Notes: generated by a model not told the origin, from the sequence alone. A stretch of DNA of 64,000 nucleotides from Oceanococcus sp. HetDA_MAG_MS8 (GCA_019192445.1 JAHCMK010000009.1:1-64000), one strand, 5' to 3'; counted from the stretch's first letter, positions 1 through 7,142 are shown. A program made the numbers and translations.

Positions 1-58
1 CGTTTGGCTGCGCCAATCCTCGCCCGCTCGCAAGTGCCGCTGAGCTAGGGCGTTAGGC
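1..58 (+). other. attC-like recombination site, right half
   Basis: The window opens inside an imperfect palindrome that ends with GTTAGGC at 52-58, matching the integron core consensus GTTRRRY. The stretch containing GCTCGCAAGTG and CTGAGCTAGGG recurs almost unchanged in the site at 754-852. The left half lies before the window. It would mark the junction before the ccdAB cassette. No integrase gene is visible, so the integron reading is an inference from these repeated ends. Confidence 0.6.
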
Positions 59-122
59 GACTGAGCGAAGGGGGAGGCCAAGCGCGGTTACATACCCAAA
101 CATCCTGCAGCATTGATGCGCA

Positions 123-138
123 GATAATATGCGCATAT
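123..138 (+). promoter_or_regulatory. Candidate ccdAB promoter and operator palindrome
   Basis: A GATAAT hexamer at 123-128, resembling a -10 element, overlaps a perfect 12-bp palindrome ATATGCGCATAT at 127-138. A second TGCGCA core lies at 117-122. Antitoxins of the CcdA type normally repress their own operon, so this paired palindrome 34 bp before the ccdA start is a reasonable operator. This is inferred from position and symmetry only. Confidence 0.4.
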
Positions 139-171
139 AGTTAAGTCAGTCTCACCGTGAGAGGTCTTGCC

Positions 172-417
172 ATGCAGGCTGCCGAAGCTACTAAATCTGT
201 TCGTAAGCCTACGAATCTGTCCCTCGATAGCGCCTTGCTGCGAGAAGCAAAATCCCTGGGAATCAACGTGTCTCGATCTGCCGAGGCGGGTATCGCCGAG
301 GCTGTGAGACTACACAAGAGGCAGAAGTGGCTGAAAGAGAATGCTACGGCATTGGCCAGTTCAAACGCTTACGTTGAAGCACACGGCCTGCCGTTGGCTC
401 AGCACCGTCAGTTCTGA
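172..417 (+). CDS. ccdA: Type II antitoxin, CcdA family
   Basis: This 81-residue protein matches CcdA antitoxins. It has an N-terminal ribbon-helix-helix DNA-binding segment (NLSLDSALLREAKSLGINVS, about residues 15-34), and a C-terminal arm with the family pattern WL..N, then VE..GLPLA, that wraps the toxin. It neutralises the gyrase poison CcdB and represses the operon. ATG 172 is chosen over GTG 157 because AGAGGT at 160-165 is correctly spaced from it. The stop overlaps the toxin start (TGATG), implying translational coupling. The pair probably forms one cassette between attC-like sites at 58 and 754, where toxin-antitoxin modules often stabilise arrays. Confidence 0.85.
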   Translation: MQAAEATKSVRKPTNLSLDSALLREAKSLGINVSRSAEAGIAEAVRLHKRQKWLKENATALASSNAYVEAHGLPLAQHRQF

Positions 418-716
418 TGGCGCGTTTCGATATCTTCCAAAATGAAGGTGGTGCGGGCTATCTGCTAGATGTTCAGTCTGAGCTACTCAGCGGCTTAAAC
501 ACCAGAGTCGTTGTGCCGTTGCTGCCAAAATCTGCCGCTCCTTCTCCAGCCCAGCGGCTGAACCCATTGTTTGAGGTCAAGGGCCAGGTACTAATGATGG
601 CAACACAGTTCTTGGCTGCCGTGCCGGAAAGTGAACTGCGCGTTGGTGTCGGTAATCTTGCCGAACAGCAGCACGAAATATCGGCGGCGTTGGATATGCT
701 GTTTTTGGGCTTTTGA
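417..716 (+). CDS. ccdB: Type II toxin, CcdB family (DNA gyrase inhibitor)
   Basis: A 99-residue protein of normal CcdB length. The start (MARFDIFQN then YLLDVQSELL), the central VVVPLLP segment and the C-terminal ALDMLFLGF are family features. In characterised members the C-terminal tail (W-G-I in the F-plasmid toxin) contacts GyrA; here the last residues are LGF, so target strength cannot be judged. The reading frame is intact and starts on the last base of the ccdA stop codon. CcdB is a cytoplasmic gyrase poison released when CcdA is degraded. Confidence 0.85.
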   Translation: MARFDIFQNEGGAGYLLDVQSELLSGLNTRVVVPLLPKSAAPSPAQRLNPLFEVKGQVLMMATQFLAAVPESELRVGVGNLAEQQHEISAALDMLFLGF

Positions 717-753
717 CGCGAAACAACCTATTTATCAACGGTATACCGCGGTC

Positions 754-852
754 GCCTAACGAGGCGCTCCAGCCGGTCACTTGCGAGCAGGCTGCCTTTG
801 ACCACGCGAATCATTGCCCGCTCGCAAGTGCCACTGAGCTAGGGGGAAAGCC
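754..852 (+). other. attC-like site with degenerate right core
   Basis: The left core GCCTAAC (754-760) fits RYYYAAC. The inner arms CACTTGCGAGCAGGC (778-792) and GCCCGCTCGCAAGTG (817-831) are complementary over 15 bp with one mismatch, giving the extruded hairpin expected of attC. The right part shares GAGCTAGGG with the site at 1-58, but the terminal core reads GAAAGCC instead of GTTRRRY, so this copy may be inactive. It separates the ccdAB and carbamoyltransferase-like cassettes. Confidence 0.6.
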
Positions 853-858
853 CTCGGG

Positions 859-1653
859 ATGACCAACATTATCTCCATCTCTGATCTTGTCGCTGCAGAC
901 ATTGAGACCATATGGTCGCTGTCGTCTGCGCCTGACCAGCCACTTGCGGGAACAGTAGGCTGGTCATTCGAGGGAAACGGTATCCGCACACGGACGACCT
1001 TTATTCAGGCGTTTCGCGATCTCGGTCTTCAGTTCACAGAGTTGCCGAATTTTCTCAAGACTGAGGAACGCGTTGAGGATCTGGCCGGTTATCTCGACCC
1101 CTTCTACTCCCACTATGTTATTCGTGAGTCAGACCACAGTCGGCTCTTAGCCTTTGCTCAGGCGAGTTCACGCCACGTTATTAACGCCATGTCTGGCGTG
1201 GGGCACCCATGTGAAGTGCTCACGGATGCCTACTTCATCCACAAATCAGTGAAGCCGATCAGCAGTGCCACTATTTGTTTGTGGGGACCAACCACTAATG
1301 TGTTTCGCTCCTGGCACGAGTTGGCAACGGTGATGGGGGCTCAGGTCATTCAGGTGTGTGATGAGCGCTACCACGAGGTGGATTCGGTCATCCGCTTTGA
1401 CACGCAACCTACAGGTCCTGTGGACGTAGTCATCACTGACTCCTGGCCGAATGATTCCGGAGTGCCGACTTCACTGACGGAGGATCATCTTGCTGCCATG
1501 GGTTTTCCCGCACTCCTACCCACTCCGCCATATTCCATTGGTCGAGAGCTCAACTTCGATCCTCTGCGATACCAGCGGTTCTTGGGTTACAGCCAGAAGC
1601 AGTGGCTACTTCCAGTACAAAAGGCGATCATCCGCTATGCGAGCCAGGCTTAA
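859..1653 (+). CDS. Ornithine/aspartate carbamoyltransferase superfamily protein
   Basis: This 264-residue protein resembles the aspartate/ornithine carbamoyltransferase fold. The carbamoyl-phosphate loop region reads FEGNGIRTRTTF (about residues 36-47), where true OTCases have F-x-K-x-S-T-R-T-R-x-S-F. The arginines are kept but the lysine and the S-T pair are not. A later HPCEVLTD matches H-P-x-Q-x-L-x-D with Q changed to E. It is shorter than the usual 310-330 residues. The changed loop makes a standard carbamoyl transfer reaction doubtful; a different substrate or a non-catalytic paralogue are alternatives. The gene fills one cassette: its TAA stop lies inside the left core of the next attC-like site, a common cassette arrangement. 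Confidence 0.65.
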   Translation: MTNIISISDLVAADIETIWSLSSAPDQPLAGTVGWSFEGNGIRTRTTFIQAFRDLGLQFTELPNFLKTEERVEDLAGYLDPFYSHYVIRESDHSRLLAFAQASSRHVINAMSGVGHPCEVLTDAYFIHKSVKPISSATICLWGPTTNVFRSWHELATVMGAQVIQVCDERYHEVDSVIRFDTQPTGPVDVVITDSWPNDSGVPTSLTEDHLAAMGFPALLPTPPYSIGRELNFDPLRYQRFLGYSQKQWLLPVQKAIIRYASQA

Positions 1654-1740
1654 CAATACGCCGGACAATTTGAAGCAGGCTGCGTTTGGTTAAGCTAATC
1701 CGCGCCCCCTCCCAAGTGGCGCGGAGCTAGGGTGTGGGGC
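1648..1740 (+). other. attC-like site
   Basis: Left core GCTTAAC (1648-1654) fits RYYYAAC and contains the stop codon of the preceding gene. The internal stretch GCAGGCTGCGTTTGG is shared with the sites at 1-58 and 2388-2484. The right end has GGAGCTAGGG followed by GTGGGGC (1734-1740), one base from GTTRRRY. Length 93 bp is within the normal attC range. Confidence 0.65.
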
Positions 1741-1809
1741 GAAAGCCATGTCCGCATCCCCGCTGGGAATGCGTTACATGGTTGAGATGCCTGCTACTGG
1801 AGAGTAATC

Positions 1810-2364
1810 ATGTCGCTTGCCCGCTGCGCTGCACTCTGCTTGATTGGAGTTCTTCCTGCCTGCGGTGGTGGAGGAAGCGACACCGCCGGCGCTGGGTACT
1901 GCGAATCGGGCTTCGTTGGCGGCCAGTCTTCGTGGGGCTGCACCTCGTGTTCGGGTGTGGACCCTCTAGACGATAATGACGATTTTTCTCCGGCCATTGA
2001 CGGTAACTCTGCGACCTTCACAGACTTCGGCCTCAACACTGGGGGGCAAATCCGGATCACAGTTGAAGCGCCCTCGGGGTCCTTCGAGACCGGAAGTAGC
2101 GCTGGGGTACTGATGCGTTTTCCCGAAGGCAGCTACAACACCATTGGAGTCCAGTTATCCGCGACTCGCGATGGAGCCGTCGTCGCCAGCTCTGGTGGAT
2201 TGGACAATGTTGCAGTTGCTGGGAACGTCGAAGGCGCAGGAGCAGATCGTTTCTACAGCTTCACCCCACAAGCACCATTTGACTCCATCGAGGCAGTCGT
2301 CTCGGTGACCGGAAACACGCAGAGAGTTAACTTTCGGGTGTACGAGTTCTGTGGCAACCGCTAG
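1810..2364 (+). CDS. Predicted outer-surface lipoprotein, unknown function
   Basis: A 184-residue protein with an N-terminal signal and lipobox (LIGVLPAC, lipidated Cys about residue 19), followed by a glycine-rich GGGGS linker. The mature part is acidic and probably beta-rich, with cysteines near residues 31, 44, 47 and 181 that could form disulfides. I recognise no enzyme motif. It sits alone between two attC-like sites, so it looks like a single-gene cassette. GGAGAG at 1799-1804 precedes the ATG. Confidence 0.6.
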   Translation: MSLARCAALCLIGVLPACGGGGSDTAGAGYCESGFVGGQSSWGCTSCSGVDPLDDNDDFSPAIDGNSATFTDFGLNTGGQIRITVEAPSGSFETGSSAGVLMRFPEGSYNTIGVQLSATRDGAVVASSGGLDNVAVAGNVEGAGADRFYSFTPQAPFDSIEAVVSVTGNTQRVNFRVYEFCGNR

Positions 2365-2387
2365 TGATACTCGCCAGCTCTGCGGTC

Positions 2388-2484
2388 GCCCAACAATGCA
2401 CTGTAGTCAGCCACTTGCCAGCAGGCTGCGTTTGGCTGTGCCTCCTCGGCGGTTCGCAAGCGCGCGTGAAGTCTAGCCTTAGGC
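2388..2484 (+). other. attC-like site
   Basis: Left core GCCCAAC (2388-2394) matches RYYYAAC. It shares CAGCAGGCTGCGTTTGGCTG with neighbouring sites, has complementary CCACTTGC/TTCGCAAGC inner arms, and ends in CTTAGGC (2478-2484), one mismatch from GTTRRRY. At 97 bp it separates the lipoprotein cassette from the next gene. Confidence 0.6.
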
Positions 2485-2499
2485 TAGAGGAGATGGATT

Positions 2500-2775
2500 A
2501 TGAGTAAGTTCCAGTTGGCCTCTTTGGTTTTAATCCTGGTAGGGCTCGTCGTTCTTGCGGTCGGTCTATACGCACTATTCGCGACTGGTGACTGGAAGTC
2601 AGGGCTTCATCAACTAGGAATGGCGTTTATCGTTTTTTCATTTGCCTGTGCGCCCCAACTCTTGTTTTGGCCGATCAGCAAGTTCTTTATCGACGAGTCT
2701 TCGATGTCAACCGCATGTACCGCGTTCACCTGGGCAGGGCTTGCTTGCTTTGGTCTTGGTTATCTCGGTGCCTGA
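2500..2775 (+). CDS. Small integral membrane protein, unknown function
   Basis: A 91-residue hydrophobic protein with three likely membrane segments at roughly residues 6-28, 38-58 and 70-90. It has no recognisable motif. AGAGGAG at 2486-2492 is well placed for the ATG at 2500. It follows an attC-like site by 15 bp, as expected for a cassette gene. No convincing attC-like site separates it from the next lipoprotein gene, so both may share one cassette. Confidence 0.55.
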   Translation: MSKFQLASLVLILVGLVVLAVGLYALFATGDWKSGLHQLGMAFIVFSFACAPQLLFWPISKFFIDESSMSTACTAFTWAGLACFGLGYLGA

Positions 2776-2893
2776 GCGCCAAGCAACCGAGGCATAAGCC
2801 CTAGGCGGAGGTTGAAATGAATCAACCTCACTTCGATTGTATGCACTGGGCCGATTTTTATTATAGTCATGCGAACCCTGGAGGAATCCTCTT

Positions 2894-3577
2894 GTGCCAG
2901 TCGTCCTAGTTGTATTGCTTGTTCTAACGGGTTGCGCTGCGAATTACAAAGAGATCCCCGACTCTGTCGATGTTCGGGAGCTTGCGCCAGGTAATGGGGC
3001 AATTTACGGAAGCATGGTCTCAATCAGAGGGGGTAGAAGCTATTCTGCAAACGCGATTCGTCTAAGGAAAAAGGATGAAAAAGACGAAGTTCGGATAGTT
3101 TCTGTAAAGCCTTCGGACTTTGACGGCGCTTGGCCTAACGTATATTCCGACCCAGTCGTCGACGGCGTTCCATTCTACTTTGAGCTCGAAGCAGGAGAGT
3201 GGGAGTTTTTCACCTACGGTTTTGGGACTCTTGTAGGAGGCGGTTATAAGTCGTGGAGTCCTAGGAGGGAGTTTTCTGTTCCTTTTTCGGTGACGCCAGG
3301 GCAGTTAACCTATGTCGGCGAGATTAGTGTTTGCGGAATGACTGGGAAAAACATATTTGGGCTGCCGATTCCTATTGGGGCTTTTGTGTCGTTCAATGAT
3401 CAATACGAACGTGATTCGGATTATGCTGTCAGTACATTCGCAGGGCTCGAAAAAAACGGGATGCTTAGAGGCGTGCCACAGGCAGGCAGTCGAACGGAAG
3501 GTGTTGTGGGCTTTGAGGCTCGGTCGTGCCCTCCAAGGTTTGACGGCGAAGCCCAACGAGATCTGGCGCCCAACTAG
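2894..3577 (+). CDS. Predicted lipoprotein, unknown function
   Basis: This 227-residue protein has a short signal sequence with a lipobox (VLLVLTGCA, Cys about residue 14). The mature region contains a stretch around FYFELEAGEWEFFTYGFG typical of small beta-sandwich lipoproteins. No catalytic motif is visible. The start is GTG at 2894, with GGAGG at 2880-2884. The stop overlaps the end of the left core of the following attC-like site, supporting cassette status. Confidence 0.6.
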   Translation: MPVVLVVLLVLTGCAANYKEIPDSVDVRELAPGNGAIYGSMVSIRGGRSYSANAIRLRKKDEKDEVRIVSVKPSDFDGAWPNVYSDPVVDGVPFYFELEAGEWEFFTYGFGTLVGGGYKSWSPRREFSVPFSVTPGQLTYVGEISVCGMTGKNIFGLPIPIGAFVSFNDQYERDSDYAVSTFAGLEKNGMLRGVPQAGSRTEGVVGFEARSCPPRFDGEAQRDLAPN

Positions 3578-3665
3578 GCGCTACAGCTATGGTTTGATTC
3601 GCCCCCATTTTTGCTGCCGCAACAACCTTCGTCACCTCAAAACTAGCGGAGCTTAGGTATTGGGC
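3568..3665 (+). other. attC-like site
   Basis: Left core GCCCAAC (3568-3574) and right core ATTGGGC (3659-3665) are complementary except at one base, and the pairing extends outward (GCGCCCAAC with ATTGGGCGC). The site is 98 bp, overlaps the end of the upstream gene and lies 14 bp before the next start. Outer-core symmetry here is the best in the array. Confidence 0.65.
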
Positions 3666-3679
3666 GCAGAGGAGCGCAG

Positions 3680-4330
3680 ATGGTTTCAATATTTTCTTCC
3701 CAAGAATCAGCCATTGTTTTTGTAGTTTCAGCCTTGGTGCTGGCGGTCACTCCTGGCCCCGGTGTTGTTTATATCGTCACGCGAACTCTTGCTCAGGGTC
3801 GTGTCGCGGGCTTCGCTTCAGTACTTGGAGTGGCTGCAGGCAACTTTGCCAACACTGTTGCTGCGGCGGCTGGGTTAGCTGCTGTACTACTCGTGTCCTC
3901 TACGGCTTTCTTGGCATTAAAGTACGCTGGGGCTGGCTATTTGATCTATCTGGGCGCAAAGGCGCTTCTTGCAGATCGACGCGTAGACAGCGGCCCAAGC
4001 GCGCCCAAAGTTAAGGCACAAAGAGTGTTCCTGGACGGTTTTTGCGTCGCGTTGCTCAATCCTAAAACCGCGCTTTTTTTCGCCGCTTTTCTTCCTCAGT
4101 TCGCAGTGCCAAACCCACCATTTGGCGCACTCGTCGCGCTCGGGGCGCTATTTGTGGGTATCGCATTGCTGACGGATGGGGTCTACGTTCTTTTTGCGTC
4201 GCGAGTATTTTCGTGGCTTAGCAGGCGCAGGAATAGTGGCAAGCTAGTATCGCGTGCGGCTGGTATTTCGCTAATAGGGCTAGGCGTGTTCGCTGCGTTT
4301 TTCGGAACTCGCACAGCTCAACAACCATGA
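3680..4330 (+). CDS. LysE/RhtB family amino-acid exporter
   Basis: A 216-residue inner-membrane protein with the family signature near the N-terminus (VLAVTPGPGVVYIVTRTLAQGR, residues about 20-41) and about six hydrophobic segments. LysE/RhtB proteins export amino acids such as homoserine, threonine or lysine using the proton gradient; the substrate here cannot be told. It starts 14 bp after the attC-like site at 3568-3665. A CAACAAC/GTTGTTG inverted repeat follows the gene (4320-4356) and may be a weak terminator or a decayed site. Confidence 0.85.
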   Translation: MVSIFSSQESAIVFVVSALVLAVTPGPGVVYIVTRTLAQGRVAGFASVLGVAAGNFANTVAAAAGLAAVLLVSSTAFLALKYAGAGYLIYLGAKALLADRRVDSGPSAPKVKAQRVFLDGFCVALLNPKTALFFAAFLPQFAVPNPPFGALVALGALFVGIALLTDGVYVLFASRVFSWLSRRRNSGKLVSRAAGISLIGLGVFAAFFGTRTAQQP

Positions 4331-4382
4331 GTCTGTCGCTCACTAGTTGTTGTGATGGCTCATTCAATTAAGGAGACAAGTC

Positions 4383-4967
4383 ATGCGTAGATTTCTTGGA
4401 GTATGTGCGTTTGGTATCGCTTTGGGGCTTGGAAATGCACATGCGGAAACGCCTCTGCCAAAGGGCTGGTCGTTGGCCGGCAGTAACCCAGCAAGCTATA
4501 CCGTCCAATTAGACGGCGAGCTCAAAAAAGCGGGCATGCAGAGTGCCAGACTTGAGGCACCCAATAAAACAGAAGGCTTTGGGACTCTGATGCAGTCCAT
4601 ATTGGCCGACCCTTACCGGGGAAAGCGGCTGCAGCTTTCGGCATTCATAAAAACCAGTGAGGTCCTAGAGCATGCTGGGCTATGGATGCGGGTAGATGGG
4701 CCCAGCCATATAGTCGTTCTAGACAACATGAACGATCGACCGATCACCGGGACAATAGGATGGAACAAGTTCAAGGTTGTTCTTGATGTTCCGGCAAATG
4801 CCTCAGCGATAGCCTTTGGCGTGTTGCTGGACGGTGCTGGCAAGGTCTGGATAGACGATGTGAACCTCAGTGTGGTGGGAGACGATGTTCCTGTCACGGC
4901 AAGCCCAAGGCTAAGAGGAGCTCAAGAGCTTGTAGCTTCCCCAACAAACTTGGACTTCGAGATCTAA
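4383..4967 (+). CDS. Secreted carbohydrate-binding-like protein
   Basis: A 194-residue protein with a cleavable signal peptide (MRRFLGVCAFGIALGLGNAHA, cut before ETPLP). The mature part resembles the galactose-binding-like jelly-roll module found fused to some regulators and peptidases: a strand with YRGKRLQLSAFIKT, then GLWMRVDG, DNMNDRPI, a W-x-K-x-x-V-V-L-D-V segment, and FGVLLDGAGKVWIDDV. Ligand and function are unknown. AAGGAG at 4371-4376 supports the ATG. Confidence 0.6.
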   Translation: MRRFLGVCAFGIALGLGNAHAETPLPKGWSLAGSNPASYTVQLDGELKKAGMQSARLEAPNKTEGFGTLMQSILADPYRGKRLQLSAFIKTSEVLEHAGLWMRVDGPSHIVVLDNMNDRPITGTIGWNKFKVVLDVPANASAIAFGVLLDGAGKVWIDDVNLSVVGDDVPVTASPRLRGAQELVASPTNLDFEI

Positions 4968-4994
4968 GCTGTGACCCGGTCGCCTCGCATTTGA

Positions 4995-5264
4995 CTCCTT
5001 GTACACAGAGGCTTGGAGAAGTTTTTCCACAAAGGAAGTAAGTCTGGTATCCAAGCCACGCATGCTCCGAGGCTTCGTCTCATCTTAGGTCGGCTTAATG
5101 CTTCCACGAGCCCCGAAGACATGAACCTCCCAGGTTTGCCTCTTCACCCGCTCGTCGGTAACCGTGAAGGCATTTGGTCGGTAAAGGTCAGCGGTAACTG
5201 GCGGGTCACTTTTCGATTCGTAGGCGAGCATGCTGAGGTCGTGAACTACGAGGACCATCACTGA
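4995..5264 (+). pseudogene. higB: Remnant of HigB-type toxin (RelE fold), 5' end lost
   Basis: The readable part matches the HigB/RelE plasmid-maintenance toxin: GLEKFFHKGS, HAPRLRLILGRL, EDMNLPGLPLHPL, then SVKVSGNWRVTFRF and EVVNYEDHH. Intact members start about ten residues earlier. Here the frame runs back only to a TGA at 4992-4994, with no ATG or GTG between. TTG 5013 is the only alternative start and GAGG lies too close to it. The upstream bases read TTGACT then TTGTACA, like a promoter fused to the gene interior by a small deletion. The toxin is probably not made, in line with the broken partner gene downstream. Confidence 0.6.
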
Positions 5265-5273
5265 GGTTGAATC

Positions 5274-5561
5274 ATGTTGATGCACAATCCTCCCCATCCC
5301 GGCGAAGTGCTTAAAGAACTGTGCCTCGAGCCTCTAGGGGTCACGGTTACCGATGCTGCCAAGGCTTTAGGGGTCAGTCGCAAGACACATTCCACACTCA
5401 TCAATAGCCGTGCTGGCATTAGCCCGGAAATGGCCATCCGGCTTTCTATTGCCTTCGACACATCGGCATAAAGCTGGCTCAATCAGCAGACGCAATAGGA
5501 CCTTTGGCAGGCGGAGCAACATCGCTCCGAGCTGCGTGTTGAAAAGTTGTCGGCCGCTTAG
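5274..5561 (+). pseudogene. higA: HigA-type antitoxin broken by two nonsense codons
   Basis: The first 65 codons encode a HigA helix-turn-helix antitoxin ([20 protein letters not shown], then [20 protein letters not shown]). A TAA at 5469-5471 stops translation after DTSA. The same frame continues with SWLNQQTQ, a TAG at 5496-5498, then DLWQAEQHRSELRVEKLSAA and a final TAG at 5559-5561. That matches the usual C-terminus, with TAA where Glu and TAG where Tyr are expected. Two point mutations therefore truncate it. The helix-turn-helix part could still bind the operator. Confidence 0.75.
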
Positions 5562-5585
5562 GTATGCAGCCGTTTAGAAAAAGGA

Positions 5586-5632
5586 GGACGTACCCTATTT
5601 GCTACAAGTGCCGCAGAGTTCGGCTGTTAGGT
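5586..5632 (+). repeat. Short repeat copy 1 joined to attC right half
   Basis: GGACGTACCC followed by TATTTGCT (5586-5603) is copy 1 of a four-copy repeat. It runs directly into ACAAGTGCCGCAGAG and a perfect core GTTAGGT (5626-5632), which resemble the right half of the attC-like site at 1-58. The matching left half is absent, as if the repeat replaced it. The vapC stop lies at the end of this stretch on the other strand. Confidence 0.55.
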
Positions 5633-6028
5633 GCTTTGGAATGCCCGTTGCAGCCCCAGGTGCTCGTGGAAGGGTTCAAAGTCCCGGTCGGCCTGCAGTA
5701 GTGGCAATTGGTGCTCAATGCAGTACGTGGCAATGACGCAGTCGATCGTTTTACGCACCGTGAATCCCTTGGCGCGTAGCTTGCGAAAATTCTTCGCGCT
5801 TTGTATCGCCACGGCTCTGCCAGCCAGGTCAAGGGTGGTCACCGTCTCGAAGAGTTCCAGGGCTGTGCTGAAGTCCTTGTCTTTACGAAAGCCTTGGAGC
5901 ACTTCTGCCAGCATCAGATCACCCATGGCAACGGGCCTTAAGCCCAGGCTTTCGGAGAGAAACTGCGTTTCAGCGGTATCTGCGCCGTTGAAGAAATCGA
6001 TCCAAACGCTGGAATCGACCAAGATCAC
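5627..6028 (-). CDS. vapC: VapC toxin, PIN-domain ribonuclease
   Basis: A 133-residue PIN-domain protein. Acidic residues at the expected places are visible: D4 in MILVDSSVWIDFF, a Glu in LAEVLQGF (about residue 42), D in TIDCVIA (about residue 96) and D in ADRDFEPF near residue 115. These coordinate Mg2+ for RNA cleavage. VapC toxins cut initiator tRNA or rRNA when released from VapB. It starts with GTG at 6028, overlapping the vapB stop (GTGA). It is read opposite to its neighbours, which is common for toxin-antitoxin cassettes that carry their own promoter. Confidence 0.88.
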   Translation of the reverse strand: MILVDSSVWIDFFNGADTAETQFLSESLGLRPVAMGDLMLAEVLQGFRKDKDFSTALELFETVTTLDLAGRAVAIQSAKNFRKLRAKGFTVRKTIDCVIATYCIEHQLPLLQADRDFEPFHEHLGLQRAFQST

Positions 6029-6219
6029 GAATCAGATCTCATCTCTTCAAGGTCGCCTTCCCAACGGAGTTTGCCTTTGAACTGCTTGATGCGCTCTTGT
6101 TTCTTCAGTCTGATCAGTGTTTTGAGCCCAAGTTCGACGGCCTCTTTCTTGGTGCGAACGCCAGTCATGGCCAGGGCGTCCGACATTAAGTTATCGTCAA
6201 TTTCAATGTTCGTCCGCAT
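6025..6219 (-). CDS. vapB: VapB antitoxin
   Basis: A 64-residue antitoxin with the N-terminal DNA-binding pattern MRTNIEIDDNLMSDALAMTG, then TKKEAVELGLKTLIRLKKQE, as in VapB proteins paired with this VapC type. An upstream in-frame ATG exists at 6282, but residue 1 of the family corresponds to 6219. The C-terminal residues (WEGDLEEMRSD) are the usual toxin-masking tail. It is coupled to vapC by a 4-bp overlap. Confidence 0.85.
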   Translation of the reverse strand: MRTNIEIDDNLMSDALAMTGVRTKKEAVELGLKTLIRLKKQERIKQFKGKLRWEGDLEEMRSDS

Positions 6220-6282
6220 GGCGTGGAAAATGTGTATGAAGGAATCAAAGTATACACACTGCCTGCTTCTTTGGAAGAACAT

Positions 6283-6333
6283 GGGGACGTACCCTATTTG
6301 CTCGCTGAGATCAGGTCTGAGCTAGGCTAAAGC
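6283..6333 (+). repeat. Short repeat copy 2 with attC-like remnant
   Basis: GGGGACGTACCC followed by TATTTGCTC (6283-6303) is copy 2 of the intergenic repeat. About a dozen bases later CTGAGCTAGG (6318-6327) repeats the right-half signature of the attC-like sites, but no GTTRRRY core follows. It lies between vapB and the next plus-strand gene. Confidence 0.5.
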
Positions 6334-6334
6334 G

Positions 6335-6826
6335 ATGAACAAAGTGATCTGCAGTATGTGCGTTCTGGTGCTGGTTGCCTGTGCGGCTCCACCGCCTGGC
6401 GCTTTCGTCCAAAAGGCGGATGCTCCGCAGACGGGTAGTCACATCCGTCGAGCCAGGTTCTTGTCGGATATCCCCATGGACAAGTCCTATGCCCAGCTTT
6501 CGGCCGAGCAACAGGCCTTGGTTCGGGCGTTGTACTCCGACCTGCCGGCTGATGCAGAGCCGCCCTTTCCCAAAGAGGGCATGGGGGCGATCACCACAGA
6601 ACTCGAGAAGGCTATGCGGGTGATTCCTGTCGCTGGGGAGCTGGTGGCTGTGGCAAATGTCGACGCCGCAGGGGTAGTGCAGTCGGTGTCCTTCTACAAA
6701 ACACCCAGCCAGGATATGGCTCAGGCCGTCTCCCGCATCCTTGTATCGACTCCCTTCAAGCCTGGTCTTTGCGCGGGCCAGCCTTGTGCGATGACCTATC
6801 CGCTGCGGCTTGTATTTGAGCGATAG
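6335..6826 (+). CDS. Predicted periplasmic lipoprotein, unknown function
   Basis: A 163-residue protein with signal sequence and lipobox (VLVLVACAA, Cys about residue 16). The C-terminal half (VAVANVDAAGVVQSVSFYKTP, then LVSTPFKPGLCAGQPCAMTYPLRLVFER) resembles the TonB-C-like fold with the ending PLRLVF common in small TonB-like proteins. The two cysteines in CAGQPC may pair. TonB-C similarity is suggestive only. The gene is framed by two copies of the short intergenic repeat. Confidence 0.55.
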   Translation: MNKVICSMCVLVLVACAAPPPGAFVQKADAPQTGSHIRRARFLSDIPMDKSYAQLSAEQQALVRALYSDLPADAEPPFPKEGMGAITTELEKAMRVIPVAGELVAVANVDAAGVVQSVSFYKTPSQDMAQAVSRILVSTPFKPGLCAGQPCAMTYPLRLVFER

Positions 6827-6881
6827 GTGGAATGTTTAGAGGTAGTCAGGCGATGCAAGCCGAAGGGATTAAAGAGAAACT

Positions 6882-6902
6882 GGGGACGTACCCCATTTGC
6901 TC
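6882..6902 (+). repeat. Short repeat copy 3
   Basis: GGGGACGTACCC followed by CATTTGCTC, preceded by GAGAAACT. GGGG and CCCC can pair around ACGTA. The downstream stretch to about 7140 holds no convincing gene: the reading frames there lack ribosome-binding sites and family features. Confidence 0.55.
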
Positions 6903-7142
6903 ACGCATTGAGGGTATGAGCGACTTTCTGCTCTTACCGGTCAGCCACCCCTTGATGACGAAAAGTGCCGCCGTGTTGCGATCGGCGCATCAATTTTTGA
7001 ACACGGGCCAGTTTCTTCGCTAAGTTACACAAGGCCGCTGGGTGGGTGCTTGGTCGGCAGCAGATCTTTGCTTATTGACTGGGCCGGCGTATGGTAAAGG
7101 TTGATTCAAGCCGTCTGGAGGTGCGCCATCACTACCCAAATC

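Noticed and set aside
2776-2893. Possible attC-like site between the small membrane protein and the next lipoprotein
   Set aside because: AAGCAAC does not fit RYYYAAC, and no right core or inner stem is found.
5274-5561. Stop-codon readthrough or recoding producing full HigA
   Set aside because: Two different stop codons (TAA and TAG) are involved and no recoding signal is seen; the toxin gene is broken as well, so decay explains it better.
6903-7142. Short open frames after repeat copy 3
   Set aside because: No ribosome-binding sites, signal or family features; treated as non-coding.
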